64,000 nt of DNA from Kineococcus xinjiangensis (lineage in GTDB: Bacteria > Actinomycetota > Actinomycetes > Actinomycetales > Kineococcaceae), in NCBI RefSeq assembly GCF_002934625.1, contig NZ_PTJD01000001.1:186001-250000 (forward strand). The letters are read 5' to 3'. The position numbers were made by a program, and so were the translations under genes. Below, piece by piece: positions 20,852 to 30,687 of the stretch. The notes under the pieces were generated by a model. It had not been told where the DNA came from and made no database searches. It worked only from the letters and a program-made list of their open reading frames with translations. Positions within the stretch are counted from its first letter, which is position 1. Each line of letters opens with the position of its first letter.

Positions 20852-21748
20852 TCAGAAGAGGACGGTCGCGAAGGTGCCGACGTCGCGGAAGCCCACGCGG
20901 CGGTAGGCGGCGATGGCGCGCGCGTTGTAGTCGTTGACGTAGAGGGACACGTACGGCGTGCCGCTGTCCCGGGCGAGGGCGACGACGGCGGCCATCCCCG
21001 CCACGCTGAGCCCCTCCCCGCGCCGGTGGGGGGCCACCCACACGCCCTGCACCTGGGCGACCTTGGAGGCCACGGCGCCCAGCTCGGCCTTGAACACGAC
21101 CTCCGGCCCGCGCGGGCCGGGGTCGATGCGCACGAACGAGCGCCCTGCGGCCACCAGCTCCGCCACTCGCGCGCGGTAGGTCGTGCCCCCGTCGGGCGGC
21201 GAGGGCGCGTAGCCGATCTCCTCGGTGAACATCGCCACGCACGCCGGCACCACGACGTCGAGCTCCGACAGCCGCGAGCGGCGCACCGCCGGGTCCGGCG
21301 CGACGGCGGGCGCGGTGTCGCACAGCATCAGCGGCTGCCGCGCGCGCACTTCCCGCACACCCCGCCAGTGCGGCTCCAGCCGCTCCCACAGGCCGAGCAC
21401 CGCGTCCGCGGGCCCCACGATCGACGAGCAGCGCCGCCCCTCGACGCGGGCGCGGGCGGCGAAGGCGTCCAGGGCCTGGGGCGTGGCCTCGATGGGCACC
21501 AGGTTGGCCCCCGCCCAGCAGGCGGAGACGAGGTCGTCACCCTCGAACCAGCCCCACACCTGCCCGCCGACCTCCGCCCCGGGGCGGGCCAGCAGGCCGA
21601 GCAGGCGGGCGGAGACGAAGACGTTGCCCACGGGGTCGCGCTCGCACAGCCTCAGCAGCGCGGGGCCGTCGCGCCCGTCCAGCACGCGCAGCGCACCGCG
21701 GCGGTCCCCGCGGGACGGCGGCGCTGCGGGCGGAGAGGGGCGGTGCAC
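20852..21748 (-). CDS. GNAT N-acetyltransferase with DUF4081 N-domain
   Basis: A 298-residue two-domain acetyltransferase of the kind found downstream of ispG in mycobacteria (Rv2867c type, from memory of gene order). The N-terminal half is a DUF4081-like region; the C-terminal half is a GNAT fold with acetyl-CoA loop VAPHRRGEGLS near 238 and the closing strand NDYNARAIAAYRRVGF. I chose the GTG at 21748, with an AGGA about 9 bases upstream. The frame stays open to 21955 but would overlap ispG. The acyl acceptor is unknown. Confidence 0.85.
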   Translation of the reverse strand: MHRPSPPAAPPSRGDRRGALRVLDGRDGPALLRLCERDPVGNVFVSARLLGLLARPGAEVGGQVWGWFEGDDLVSACWAGANLVPIEATPQALDAFAARARVEGRRCSSIVGPADAVLGLWERLEPHWRGVREVRARQPLMLCDTAPAVAPDPAVRRSRLSELDVVVPACVAMFTEEIGYAPSPPDGGTTYRARVAELVAAGRSFVRIDPGPRGPEVVFKAELGAVASKVAQVQGVWVAPHRRGEGLSVAGMAAVVALARDSGTPYVSLYVNDYNARAIAAYRRVGFRDVGTFATVLF

Positions 21749-21858
21749 GCTCGCATCCTGTCGCCTCGTCGCAGCCGCGTCGAGGCGACCCGCACCGCGC
21801 CCGTCCGCGCCCGCGGCCCCCGCCCCGGGGCCCCGCGCCCCGGCGGCGGGCCACCACT

Positions 21859-21884
21859 CCGGCGGCCACCACCACGGCCGCCGG
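21859..21884 (-). terminator. Hairpin after ispG
   Basis: Perfect 9-bp inverted repeat (21859-21867 with 21876-21884) and an 8-base loop, about 45 bases after the ispG stop and before the GNAT start. No U-tract. Confidence 0.5.
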
Positions 21885-21926
21885 CTCACCGGGAGCCGCG
21901 AGGGCAGGCGCACGGGACCGTTCCGC

Positions 21927-23078
21927 TCAGCCGACGGTGACGACCGGGGCCGCACCCTCGTCGGGCACGTCCATCTCCGCGGCCAGGCGCTCGGCCTCCT
22001 CGATGAGGGTCGCCACGATCTCCGCCTCCGGCACCGTCTTGATGACCTCGCCCCTGACGAAGATCTGGCCCTTGCCGTTGCCGCTGGCCACCCCGAGGTC
22101 GGCCTCGCGCGCCTCGCCCGGCCCGTTGACGACGCAGCCCATGACCGCCACCCGCAGCGGCACCGTCATGCCCTGCAGCCCCTCGGTCACGGCGTCGGCC
22201 AGGCTGTAGACGTCGACCTGGGCGCGCCCGCAGGAGGGGCAGGAGACGATCTCCAGCTTGCGGGGGCGCAGGTTGAGCGACTGCAGGATCTGCAGGCCGA
22301 CCTTCACCTCCTCCGCGGGCGGCGCGGACAGGGAGACCCGGATCGTGTCGCCGATGCCCTTGGACAGCAGGGCCCCGAAGGCCACCGCGGACTTGATCGT
22401 GCCCTGGAAGGCCGGTCCCGCCTCGGTGACGCCCAGGTGCAGGGGCCAGTCACCGCGCTCGGCGAGCATCTCGTAGGCCTTGACCATGACCACCGGGTCG
22501 TTGTGCTTGACGGAGATCTTGAAGTCGTGGAAGTCGTGCTCCTCGAAGAGCGAGGCCTCCCACACCGCGGACTCCACCAGCGCCTCCGGGGTGGCCTTGC
22601 CGTACTTGGCCAGCAGGCGCGGGTCGAGGGAGCCGGCGTTGACGCCGATGCGGATCGAGACGCCGGCGTCCTTGGCCGCCCGCGCGATCTCCTTCACCTG
22701 GTCGTCGAACTTGCGGATGTTGCCCGGGTTGACGCGCACCGCCGCGCAGCCGGCGTCGATGGCGGCGAAGACGTACTTCGGCTGGAAGTGGATGTCCGCG
22801 ATCACCGGGATCTGCGACTTCTTGGCGATGATCGGCAGGGCCTCGGCGTCGTCGGCGCTCGGGCAGGCCACGCGCACGATGTCGCAACCGGTCGCCGTCA
22901 GCTCCGCGATCTGCTGCAGCGTCGCGTTGATGTTGGTGGTGGGCGTCGTCGTCATCGACTGCACCGACACCGGCGCGTCCCCACCCACCTCCACCTTCCC
23001 GACGCGGATCTTGCGCGACTTGCGGCGGGGGGCGAGGACGGGCGGCGGGAGGGCGGGAAGGCCGAGGCTGACGCTCAC
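21927..23078 (-). CDS. ispG: 4-hydroxy-3-methylbut-2-enyl diphosphate synthase (IspG/GcpE)
   Basis: Penultimate step of the MEP isoprenoid pathway, using a [4Fe-4S] cluster; 383 residues. The N-terminal TIM barrel has [11 protein letters not shown] and RVNPGNI; the C-terminal cluster-binding part has [10 protein letters not shown] and [10 protein letters not shown] with the conserved cysteines. The GTG start lacks a Shine-Dalgarno, and GATACT at 23085-23090 lies six bases upstream, fitting a leaderless start. It follows rip1 and dxr in the usual actinobacterial order. Confidence 0.97.
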   Translation of the reverse strand: MSVSLGLPALPPPVLAPRRKSRKIRVGKVEVGGDAPVSVQSMTTTPTTNINATLQQIAELTATGCDIVRVACPSADDAEALPIIAKKSQIPVIADIHFQPKYVFAAIDAGCAAVRVNPGNIRKFDDQVKEIARAAKDAGVSIRIGVNAGSLDPRLLAKYGKATPEALVESAVWEASLFEEHDFHDFKISVKHNDPVVMVKAYEMLAERGDWPLHLGVTEAGPAFQGTIKSAVAFGALLSKGIGDTIRVSLSAPPAEEVKVGLQILQSLNLRPRKLEIVSCPSCGRAQVDVYSLADAVTEGLQGMTVPLRVAVMGCVVNGPGEAREADLGVASGNGKGQIFVRGEVIKTVPEAEIVATLIEEAERLAAEMDVPDEGAAPVVTVG

Positions 23079-23084
23079 GCGACC

Positions 23085-23090
23085 AGTATC
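23085..23090 (-). promoter_or_regulatory. Putative -10 element of ispG
   Basis: On the minus strand this reads GATACT, six bases before the GTG of ispG. It resembles a TANNNT -10 placed for a leaderless message. Confidence 0.35.
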
Positions 23091-23165
23091 GCCCGCCCGC
23101 CGCCCCGCTCGCGCCGGACGCCGCGCGGCCCGTCCCGGACGTTCACCGGATGCGCACCGGCCGGT

Positions 23166-24498
23166 TCAGCCGCTGATGCGCACCGGCCGGACGATGTCGG
23201 CGTAGAGCAGCAGCAACGACATCCCGATCAGCAGCACGGAGACGGCGTACGCCACGGGCAGCGCCTTGGCCACGTCCACCGGCCCCGGGTCGGGCCGGCG
23301 CAGCAGCCGGGCCACACCGCGCTTGACGGCCTCCCACAGCGCGCCGGCGATGTGCCCGCCGTCGAAGGGCAGCAGCGGGATCATGTTGAACACGAACAGC
23401 GCCACGTTCAGCGACGCCAGCAGCATGAGGAGCCGAGAGGCCCGCTCGGCGAGCGCGTCGGAGGCCACCAGCGGCGGGAGCTGGTTGAGCTCGCCCGCGA
23501 CCCGCCCGATGCCCACCACGCCGATCGGCCCGTTCGGATCCCGCTCGGCCGTGCCGAAGGCCGCCTCCGCGACCCCGTAGAGGCGCTGCGGCAGGTTGAT
23601 GACGATGCCCGCGACGGCGACCGTCTGGTCCCAGACGAGCGCGGGCACGGCGGACAGCGGCTCGCGCACCAGCTCCAGGCTCGGGCTGACGCCGAGGAAG
23701 CCCACCCGGCGCGTCTCCCCCGTCGGCATGCCCCGCTCGTCGTAGACGGGGCGCTCGGTGAGCACCGGCGTCGCGCTCAGCGGCACCCGCCTTCCGTCGC
23801 GCTGCACCAGCAGCTCCAGGGGCTCGCCCCCGGAGGCGCGGATGACGGCGGTCACCTGCTGCCAGCCGGCGACGGGACGGCCGTCGACCTGGAGGATGCG
23901 GTCCCCGGGCAGCAGCCCGGCCTCGGCGCCCGGCGCGACCGGGTCCCCGGGAGCGCAGTCGCGGTCGGCCGCCGCGGTGGCGGGCAGCACGCACTGCGAC
24001 ACCGACGACACCAGGGGGGGTGCTCTGCGGGGTGCCGATCCCCACCAGCGCCACGGCGAGCAGCACGAACGCCAGCACGAGGTTCACGAACGGGCCGCCG
24101 AACATGATCGCGAGCCGCTTGGGGACGCTGAGGCGGTAGAACGCCCGGTGCTCCTCCCCCGGCTCGATCTCCTCCAGGCTCTGGCGGCGGGCGTCCTCGA
24201 CCATCAGCCCGAAGCGGCCCGTGGACGTCGCGCGCAGGGTCCCGGGTGCGTCACCGGCCCGCGGGGCGAACATCCCGATCATGCGGATGTAGCCGCCCAG
24301 GGGGATGGCCTTGACGCCGTACTCGGTCTCGCCGCGGTGCCGGGACCACAGCGTCGGGCCGAAGCCGACCATGTACTGCGTCACCTTCACGCCGAAGCGC
24401 TTGGCGGGCACCAGGTGGCCCACCTCGTGCAGTGCGATGGAGACGCCGACCCCGACCGCGGCGACGAGCACCCCGATGAGGACGAGCAGCGCGCTCAC
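23166..24498 (-). CDS. rip1: Site-2 intramembrane metalloprotease (Rip1/RseP), frameshifted
   Basis: Membrane zinc protease that cuts anti-sigma factors and similar substrates within the bilayer. The N-terminal part (GTG 24498 to about 24010) has HEVGH in transmembrane helix 1 and [10 protein letters not shown]. The C-terminal part, in another frame (about 24009 to 23166), has a PDZ domain ([13 protein letters not shown]) and the [12 protein letters not shown] motif. The frames meet at a 7-base G run at 24014-24020 (C run in the gene): six or nine bases would restore the frame. This may be a sequencing error, a real mutation or slippage. The GTG overlaps the dxr stop (GTGA). Confidence 0.88.
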
Positions 24499-25751
24499 CG
24501 CGACACCCCCACCGCGGCGGTCAGCTCCCGGGTGCGGCGGCGCGCCCACCCCTCCAGCGCCAGCACCTCGCCGACGTCGCGGGGGGCGCCCGCGGGGTCG
24601 TGCTCGGCGACGACGCGGGTCACGGTGTCCACGATCCCGCAGAAGGACAGGGCCCCGGAGAGGAAGGCGTCGACGCACTCCTCGTTGGCCGCGTTGTAGA
24701 CGGCCGGCGCGCCCCCGCCGCGGCGGGCGCACTCGGCGGCGAGGGACACCGCGGGGAACGCCTCGTCGTCGAGGGGCTCGAAGTGCCAGCTGGTGGCGCG
24801 GGTCCAGTCGCAGGCCGGCGCGGCGGCGGGCACCCGCTCCGGCCAGGCCAGCCCGAGGGCGATGGGCAGGCGCATGTCCGGCGGGGAGCACTGGGCGATC
24901 GTGGAGCCGTCGGTGAACTCCACCATCGAGTGCACGACGGACTGCGGGTGGACGACGACGGCGATGCGGTCCACCTCGACGGCGAAGAGGAGGTGCGCCT
25001 CGATCAGCTCCAGCCCCTTGTTGACGAGGGTCGCGGAGTTGCAGGTGACCACCGGCCCCATGGACCACGTGGGGTGGGCGAGGGCCTGCGCCGGGGTGAC
25101 GTCGGCGAGCTCCTCGCGCCGGCGGCCGCGGAACGGGCCGCCGCTGGCCGTGAGCACCAGGCGGGCGACCTCCTCGGCGCGGCCCGCGCGCAGGCACTGC
25201 GCCAGCGCGGAGTGCTCCGAGTCCACGGGCACGATCTGCCCCGGCGCCGCGGCGCGGGAGACGAGCTCCCCGCCGGCCACCAGGGACTCCTTGTTGGCCA
25301 GGGCCAGGGTGCTGCCCGCGGCGAGCGCGGCGAGCGTCGGCTGCAGGCCCACGCTGCCCGTCATGCCGTTGAGGACGACGTCGCACGGGTGACCGGCCAC
25401 CTCCGCGGCGGCCTCGGGCCCGGCGACGATCCGGGGCGCGCTGCCGGGGCGCCCGGCCCGCCGCGCCTCCTCGGCCAGCGCCTCGCGCAGCGGCCCGGCG
25501 GACTCCCGCCGCGCCACGGCCACCACCTCGACGTCGTGGCGCACGGCCTGGCGCGCGAGGGTGGCGACATCGGCGCCCCCGGCCGCCAGCGCCACGACGC
25601 GGAAGCGGTGGGGGTCCGCCTCGACGACGTCCAGCGCCTGGGTGCCGATGGAGCCGGTGCTGCCGAGCAGGACGACCCTCCGCTGCCGGCCGGCCGGTCG
25701 CGAGGGCTCGGCCGGCTGGGCGTCGGCCGCGGGGGAAGAGGGGCTCACCAC
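24495..25751 (-). CDS. dxr: 1-deoxy-D-xylulose 5-phosphate reductoisomerase
   Basis: Converts DXP to MEP with NADPH, second step of the MEP pathway; about 418 residues. The NADPH motif is [12 protein letters not shown] near residue 26; metal and substrate residues are in VDSEHSA and NAANEE; the flexible-loop region has [23 protein letters not shown] chose the GTG at 25751, ten bases after GGGAGG; the next codon is also GTG (25748). The longer open frame to 26390 overlaps the divergent protease gene and is not coding. It is coupled to rip1 by a GTGA overlap. Confidence 0.96.
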   Translation of the reverse strand: MVSPSSPAADAQPAEPSRPAGRQRRVVLLGSTGSIGTQALDVVEADPHRFRVVALAAGGADVATLARQAVRHDVEVVAVARRESAGPLREALAEEARRAGRPGSAPRIVAGPEAAAEVAGHPCDVVLNGMTGSVGLQPTLAALAAGSTLALANKESLVAGGELVSRAAAPGQIVPVDSEHSALAQCLRAGRAEEVARLVLTASGGPFRGRRREELADVTPAQALAHPTWSMGPVVTCNSATLVNKGLELIEAHLLFAVEVDRIAVVVHPQSVVHSMVEFTDGSTIAQCSPPDMRLPIALGLAWPERVPAAAPACDWTRATSWHFEPLDDEAFPAVSLAAECARRGGGAPAVYNAANEECVDAFLSGALSFCGIVDTVTRVVAEHDPAGAPRDVGEVLALEGWARRRTRELTAAVGVSR

Positions 25752-25974
25752 CCCATTCTCGCCTCCCGGCGCACCCCCCGGCGCCGCACCGGCGTGGAGG
25801 CTGCGCGCAGGTGCCGTGCCCGCCGCCGGGACCACCCGGGGTGACCGGGGGTGACGGGAACCCACCCGCCATGATGAGGTGACTCTCCGCAGCACCCGCG
25901 ACGCTGACGGCCACCGGGCTCCGCCCTGCAACCGCCGCACTCCCGCGCCGCCGCACGACGGAAGGACGAGCAGG

Positions 25975-27045
25975 ATGCCCGCACCCACCCGCACCCCGCT
26001 GGCCGCGCTGGCCGCGGGCCTGCTGAGCAGCGCCACCGCCCTCGTCCTCACGGCCGCCCCGGCGAGCGCCGAGCAGGTGGGAGCCGACCGCGGCGCGGCC
26101 GGCGCGCTGCTCTCCGCGGCGGGCACCGCGGCCGAGCAGCAGCGGGCCACCGACCACTGGACGCCGGAGCGGATGCGCGCGGCGGTTCCGGCCGACGTCG
26201 CGCGCCCGGCCGTGCGCGGGGTGCGCGCCCCGGCCGGCGCCGCCCCCTCGGTCGCGCGCCTGGCCCCGGGGCGGCGGACCGCGGCCGTCGCGGCCTCCGA
26301 CGAGCTCGCCCGCGGCCAGCGCGTCGCGGCACCGACCGCCGAGCCGGTGGGCGTGCGGTGGTCGCAGGGCGGGGCCGTCGCCACGGCCACCGGGCGGATC
26401 TTCTTTGTGCGCGACGGCGAGAGCTACGTCTGCTCCGGCAGCAGCGTCGCCAGCGCGAACCGCAGCACCGTCGTGACGGCCGGTCACTGCCTCACCGAGC
26501 AGCGGGCCGACCGCACGCCGGCGGACTCCACCGAGGTCGTCTTCGTGCCCGGCTACGCCGACGGAGAGCAGCCGCACGGCGTGTGGCCGGTGACGGTGCT
26601 GGCCCCCGCGCCGCAGTGGCGCGACGGTGCGCAGGGCACCACCGAGGCCGCGAACCACGACGTGGGCTTCGCGGTGGTCGCCCCGCGCGCGGACGGCAAG
26701 CGGCTGGCCGACGTCGTCGGTGCGCTGCCCATCGCCTTCGACACCCCGCCCGGGCAGCGGGTGGCTGTGTTCGGCTATCCCGCCGCCCCGCCCTTCGACG
26801 GCGCACGCCTGCAGCACTGCCGCGGCATGCGCTTCGCGAACACGGTGCCGGGCAGCACCGTCGAGGGCGTCAACTGCTTCATGACCGGTGGCTCCAGCGG
26901 CGGGCCGTGGCTGTCCCGCTTCGACGGCCGCACCGGCACCGTGACGTCGGTCGTCAGCTTCAGCTACGAGGGCGCCGACCAGGTGATGTACGGGCCCCGC
27001 TTCGACGACTCGGTGCGAGCCCTGCACGCCAGCGCCGGCCGCTGA
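25975..27045 (+). CDS. Secreted trypsin-like serine protease
   Basis: A 356-residue exported protease of the chymotrypsin/trypsin fold. A Sec signal peptide covers about residues 1-32 (hydrophobic 8-28, ASA cleavage site). The catalytic triad is visible: His in TAGHC near 171, Asp in NHDVGF near 229, Ser in GGSSGGPW near 307. A propeptide of about 100 residues probably precedes the protease domain. The ATG at 25975 has an AAGGACG/AGCAGG purine stretch upstream. It is divergent from dxr and convergent with gabD; the target is unknown. Confidence 0.9.
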   Translation: MPAPTRTPLAALAAGLLSSATALVLTAAPASAEQVGADRGAAGALLSAAGTAAEQQRATDHWTPERMRAAVPADVARPAVRGVRAPAGAAPSVARLAPGRRTAAVAASDELARGQRVAAPTAEPVGVRWSQGGAVATATGRIFFVRDGESYVCSGSSVASANRSTVVTAGHCLTEQRADRTPADSTEVVFVPGYADGEQPHGVWPVTVLAPAPQWRDGAQGTTEAANHDVGFAVVAPRADGKRLADVVGALPIAFDTPPGQRVAVFGYPAAPPFDGARLQHCRGMRFANTVPGSTVEGVNCFMTGGSSGGPWLSRFDGRTGTVTSVVSFSYEGADQVMYGPRFDDSVRALHASAGR

Positions 27046-27063
27046 CCCCGCCGGCCGCTGACC
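27033..27063 (+). repeat. 15-bp direct repeat spanning the protease stop codon
   Basis: The 15-base unit at 27033-27047 is repeated at 27049-27063 (16-base period), duplicating the stop codon. It looks like a small slippage duplication. Confidence 0.75.
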
Positions 27064-27086
27064 TTGCTGGGCGGGGCCCGGCCGGA

Positions 27087-27122
27087 CGTCCCCGCCCCGG
27101 GGCGGCACCCGGGACGGGGACG
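27087..27122. terminator. Terminator between protease gene and gabD
   Basis: A 14-bp stem with one C-A mismatch (27087-27100 with 27109-27122) and an 8-base loop lies between the convergent stops. It could serve both genes. Confidence 0.65.
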
Positions 27123-27130
27123 GGGCGCGG

Positions 27131-28600
27131 TCAGGACCGGGCGATCCCGACGTACTTGGTGGACAGGTACTCCTCGATGCCCTCGAAGCCCCCCTCGCGG
27201 CCGAAACCGCTGGCCTTGACCCCGCCGAAGGGGGCGGCCGCGTTGGAGACCACGCCCTGGTTGAGGCCCACCATGCCCGTCTCCAGGCCCTCGGCCACCC
27301 GCAGCGCGCGGTCGAGGCCCTGCGTGTAGGCGTAGGCCACGAGGCCGTACTCGGTGTCGTTGGCCAGGCGCAGAGCCTCCTCCTCCGTCTCGAAGGCGAC
27401 CACCGGCGCGACGGGCCCGAACGTCTCCTCGGTGAGCAGGCGGGAGTCCCCGGGCACCCGGTCGAGCACCGTGGGGGCGAAGAACCAGCCCTCCTCGCCC
27501 ACCGGCCCACCGCCGGTGAGCACCCGCGCCCCGGCGCCGACGGCCTCCTCGACCCGCTGCGCGACGCCCTCCCGGGCCCGGGCGTCGATGAGGGGGCCGA
27601 CCTGCACCCCGTCCTCGGTGCCGCGCCCCAGCCGCAGCGCACCCATCCGCTCGGCGAGGCCGCGGGCGAAGTCCTCGGCGATGCCGCGCTGGACGTAGAA
27701 GCGGTTGGCGGCGGTGCACGCCTCGCCGATGTTGCGCATCTTGGCGAGCATCGCGCCGTCGAGGGCCGCGTCGAGGTCGGCGTCGTCGAAGACGAGGAAC
27801 GGCGCGTTGCCGCCGAGCTCCATCGACAGCCGCAGCAGCTGCTGGGCGGACTGCTCCACGAGCGTGCGGCCCACGGGCGTGGAGCCGGTGAAGGTGAGCT
27901 TGCGCAGGCGCGGGTCGCGGACGAGCGGCTCCACCACCTCCCCCGTCGAGGTGGTGGTGATCACGTTGAGGACGCCGGGCGGCAGGCCCGACTCCGTGAG
28001 GATCTGCGCCAGCGCCAGCATGGTCAGCGGCGTCTGCGTCGCGGGCTTGACCACCATCGTGCAGCCCGCCGCCACCGCCGGGCCGATCTTGCGGGTCCCC
28101 ATCGCCAGCGGGAAGTTCCACGGTGTGATCATGAGGCAGGGCCCGACGGGCTGCTTCATCGTGAGGAAGCGGCTGCCGCCCGCAGGGTTGACGGACCAGC
28201 GGCCGGAGATGCGCACCGCCTCCTCCGAGAACCAGCGGAAGAACTCCGCCCCGTAGGTCACCTCGCCGCGGGCCTCCGCGAGCGGCTTGCCCATCTCCAG
28301 GGTCATGAGGAGGGCGAGGTCCTCGCTGCGCTCGGTCACCAGCTCGAACGCCCGCCGCAGGATCTCCCCGCGCTCCCGCGGCGGGGTCGCCGCCCACGCC
28401 GGCGCCGCCGCCACCGCCGCGTCCAGGGCCGCGGTGCCGTCGGCGACGGTCGCGTCGGCCACCCGCGCCAGCTCCCGGCCCGTGGCGGGGTCCTCGACGC
28501 CGACCGTGGCGCCCGCCCCGCTCTCGCGCCAGTCCCCGCCGATGAAGAGGCCCTTCGGCACGGCGCCGACGACGACGGCCTCCCGCTCTGCGCTGCTCAC
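27131..28600 (-). CDS. gabD: NAD(P)-dependent succinate-semialdehyde dehydrogenase
   Basis: Oxidises succinate semialdehyde to succinate, the end of GABA degradation; 489 residues, ALDH superfamily. Landmarks: MITPWNFPLAM, KPATQTPLTML, FTGSTPVGR, general base in MELGGNAPFLVF, catalytic cysteine in NIGEACTAANRFYVQ, and EETFGPVAPV. The wording around the cysteine and TPVGR fits the GabD class. The GTG at 28600 has GGAGGAG eight bases upstream. It lies 25 bases after the second aldehyde dehydrogenase and is probably cotranscribed. No GABA transaminase is next to it. Confidence 0.9.
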   Translation of the reverse strand: MSSAEREAVVVGAVPKGLFIGGDWRESGAGATVGVEDPATGRELARVADATVADGTAALDAAVAAAPAWAATPPRERGEILRRAFELVTERSEDLALLMTLEMGKPLAEARGEVTYGAEFFRWFSEEAVRISGRWSVNPAGGSRFLTMKQPVGPCLMITPWNFPLAMGTRKIGPAVAAGCTMVVKPATQTPLTMLALAQILTESGLPPGVLNVITTTSTGEVVEPLVRDPRLRKLTFTGSTPVGRTLVEQSAQQLLRLSMELGGNAPFLVFDDADLDAALDGAMLAKMRNIGEACTAANRFYVQRGIAEDFARGLAERMGALRLGRGTEDGVQVGPLIDARAREGVAQRVEEAVGAGARVLTGGGPVGEEGWFFAPTVLDRVPGDSRLLTEETFGPVAPVVAFETEEEALRLANDTEYGLVAYAYTQGLDRALRVAEGLETGMVGLNQGVVSNAAAPFGGVKASGFGREGGFEGIEEYLSTKYVGIARS

Positions 28601-28625
28601 GTCTGCTCCTCCGCTCGGCGCGTTC

Positions 28626-30071
28626 TCACGACTCGATGTTGGCCATGACGTGCTTGATGCGGGTGTAGTCCTCCAGCCCGTACACGGACAGGTCCTTGCC
28701 GTAGCCGGAGTGCTTGAAGCCGCCGTGCGGCATCTCCGCGACGAGCGGGATGTGGGTGTTGACCCAGACGCAGCCGAAGTGGAGGCGCTTGGTCATCCGC
28801 ATCGCGCGGCCGAAGTCCTTCGTCCAGACGCTGGAGGCCAGCCCGTAGCGGGTGCCGTTGGCCCAGCGCACGGCCTCGTCCTCGTCGCCGAAGCGCTGGA
28901 CGGTGATGACGGGCCCGAAGATCTCGTCGCGCACCGCCTCGTCGCCGGGCTGGAGCCCCGCCACGACGGTGGGTGCGTAGAAGTAGCCCGGGGCGAGGTC
29001 GCCGCCGAGGCGGGAACCGCCGGTGACGAGCTGCGCGTGGTCGGGCAGGCGGTCGACGAAGCCGCCGACGTGCGCGAGCTGGCGCTCGCTGTTGACGGGG
29101 CCGACGGCGGTGTCCTCGTCGTCGGGCATGCCGACCCTGGTGGACTTCGCCTGCTCCGCGAGGGCCGCGACGAGGTCGTCGTGGATGCGGGGGGCGGCCA
29201 GCACGCGGGTGGCGGCGGTGCAGTCCTGCCCGGCGTTGAAGTACCCGGCGACCGCGATGGCCTCGGCGGCGGCCTCCAGGTCGGCGTCGTCGAAGACCAC
29301 GACGGGCGCCTTGCCGCCGAGCTCCAGGTGGACGCGCTTGACGTCGCGGCTGGCCGCCTCGGCCACCTGCATCCCGGCGCGCACGGAGCCGGTGATGGCC
29401 ACCAGCTGGGGCACCTCGTGCTCGACGAGGGCGCGGCCGGTGTCGCGGTCGCCGCAGACGACGTTGAGCACGCCCGGCGGCAGGACCTCCTGGGCCAGCT
29501 CGGCCAGCAGCACCGTCGAGGCGGGCGTGGTGTCGGAGGGCTTGAGGACGACGGTGTTGCCCGCGGCCAGCGCCGGCCCGATCTTCCAGACCGCCATCAT
29601 CAGCGGGTAGTTCCAGGGCGTGACCTGCCCGACGACGCCGATCGGCTCGCGCCGCACGAAGGACGTGTGCCCGGCGAGGTACTCCCCCGCGGCGCGACCC
29701 TCCAGCACCCGGGCGGCGCCGGCGAAGAACCGCAGCTGGTCCACCGAGGGCGGCAGCTCCTCGGAGCGGGTCAGGGCGACGGGCTTGCCGGTGTTCTCCA
29801 CCTCCGCGGCGATGAAGTCCTCGGCGCGCTCCTCCAGGCGGTCGGCCAGCTTCAGCAGGGCTCGCTGCCGTTCCGCGGGGGTCGTCTCGCCCCAGCTCTC
29901 GAACGCCCGTGCGGCCGCGGAGTAGGCGGCGTCGACGTCCTCGGGTCCGGAGAGCGGAGCGGTGGCGTAGGCCCGGCCGGTGGCCGGGTCCAGCACCTCG
30001 CTGGTGCGCCCGTCCCGGGCCCCGACCGCCTGACCGTCGATGATGTTGCGCAGTGCGCGCAGCTGGCTCAC
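28626..30071 (-). CDS. Gamma-aminobutyraldehyde dehydrogenase (PatD/Prr-like)
   Basis: Probably oxidises 4-aminobutyraldehyde from putrescine to GABA; 481 residues. ALDH landmarks: [41 protein letters not shown], catalytic Cys in [23 protein letters not shown]. The C-terminal [17 protein letters not shown] and [15 protein letters not shown] closely match what I remember of E. coli PatD/YdcW. Betaine aldehyde dehydrogenase activity remains possible. The GTG at 30071 has AAGGAG about 8 bases upstream; a longer frame to 30155 lacks this. The pairing with gabD suggests a polyamine catabolic unit. Confidence 0.88.
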   Translation of the reverse strand: MSQLRALRNIIDGQAVGARDGRTSEVLDPATGRAYATAPLSGPEDVDAAYSAAARAFESWGETTPAERQRALLKLADRLEERAEDFIAAEVENTGKPVALTRSEELPPSVDQLRFFAGAARVLEGRAAGEYLAGHTSFVRREPIGVVGQVTPWNYPLMMAVWKIGPALAAGNTVVLKPSDTTPASTVLLAELAQEVLPPGVLNVVCGDRDTGRALVEHEVPQLVAITGSVRAGMQVAEAASRDVKRVHLELGGKAPVVVFDDADLEAAAEAIAVAGYFNAGQDCTAATRVLAAPRIHDDLVAALAEQAKSTRVGMPDDEDTAVGPVNSERQLAHVGGFVDRLPDHAQLVTGGSRLGGDLAPGYFYAPTVVAGLQPGDEAVRDEIFGPVITVQRFGDEDEAVRWANGTRYGLASSVWTKDFGRAMRMTKRLHFGCVWVNTHIPLVAEMPHGGFKHSGYGKDLSVYGLEDYTRIKHVMANIES

Positions 30072-30244
30072 GGGAGTGCTCCTTCGCCTCGGCCCGTCCT
30101 TCTCGCGCACGACCCTAGCCCCCGCGGACTCCTCCAGCACAGGCAGCGCGGACACGGGAAGCGCGGATTCGGACCCGTCAAGCCACCGATTCGCCGGTTC
30201 GGGGTCCCGTGACCGAGGATCCGGTGGCGTGCGGGCGCCCCGGG

Positions 30245-30250
30245 TACGGT
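30245..30250 (+). promoter_or_regulatory. -10 element for leaderless PPOX gene
   Basis: TACGGT matches TANNNT and lies six bases before the GTG at 30257, the spacing expected when the start codon is also the transcription start. Confidence 0.5.
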
Positions 30251-30256
30251 GCGGCG

Positions 30257-30658
30257 GTGGGCTACGACGTCACCGACCTGCCAGCCGCCGCGCTGGAGTT
30301 CCTCACCGAGCGGCACCTCGCGACCCTGACCACGCTGCGCGGCGACGGCAGCCCGCACGTGGTGCCCGTCGGTTTCACCTTCGACGCGGGGTCGGGGCTG
30401 GTGCAGGTGATCACGAACGGCCGCTCCCGCAAGGCCGCGCACGCCGCCGCCGGGGGGCGCGCGGCCGTCAGCCAGGTGGACGGGCGGCGCTGGCTGACCC
30501 TGGAGGGCCGCACGCACGTGCTCACCGCCCCCGACGACGTCGCCGACGCGGAGGAGCGCTACGCCCGCCGCTACCGGGTGCCGCGGCCCAACCCCGAACG
30601 CGTCGTCGTCGTGCTCACCGTCGACCGGGTGCTGGGGTCCGTGCCGCCCTGGGCCTGA
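30257..30658 (+). CDS. PPOX-class flavin/F420-dependent protein
   Basis: A 133-residue split beta-barrel protein of the pyridoxamine-5'-phosphate-oxidase-like family, probably F420- or FMN-binding. The start of the barrel reads [27 protein letters not shown], followed by [26 protein letters not shown] prefer the GTG at 30257 because a TACGGT -10 sits six bases upstream (leaderless); an in-frame GTG at 30209 would give 149 residues. Substrate unknown. Convergent with the DivIVA-like gene. Confidence 0.85.
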   Translation: MGYDVTDLPAAALEFLTERHLATLTTLRGDGSPHVVPVGFTFDAGSGLVQVITNGRSRKAAHAAAGGRAAVSQVDGRRWLTLEGRTHVLTAPDDVADAEERYARRYRVPRPNPERVVVVLTVDRVLGSVPPWA

Positions 30659-30687
30659 GGGCCGCGGCCCGCCGGAGCGGCCCTCAG
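30655..30687. terminator. Bidirectional terminator containing both stop codons
   Basis: A perfect 11-bp stem (30655-30665 with 30677-30687) and 11-base loop. The left arm contains the TGA of the PPOX gene, and the right arm contains the TGA of the DivIVA-like gene on the other strand. Confidence 0.75.

Noticed and set aside
25752-26390. N-terminal extension of Dxr
   Set aside because: It runs antisense through the secreted protease gene and its promoter, lacks Dxr similarity, and a ribosome site supports the start at 25751.
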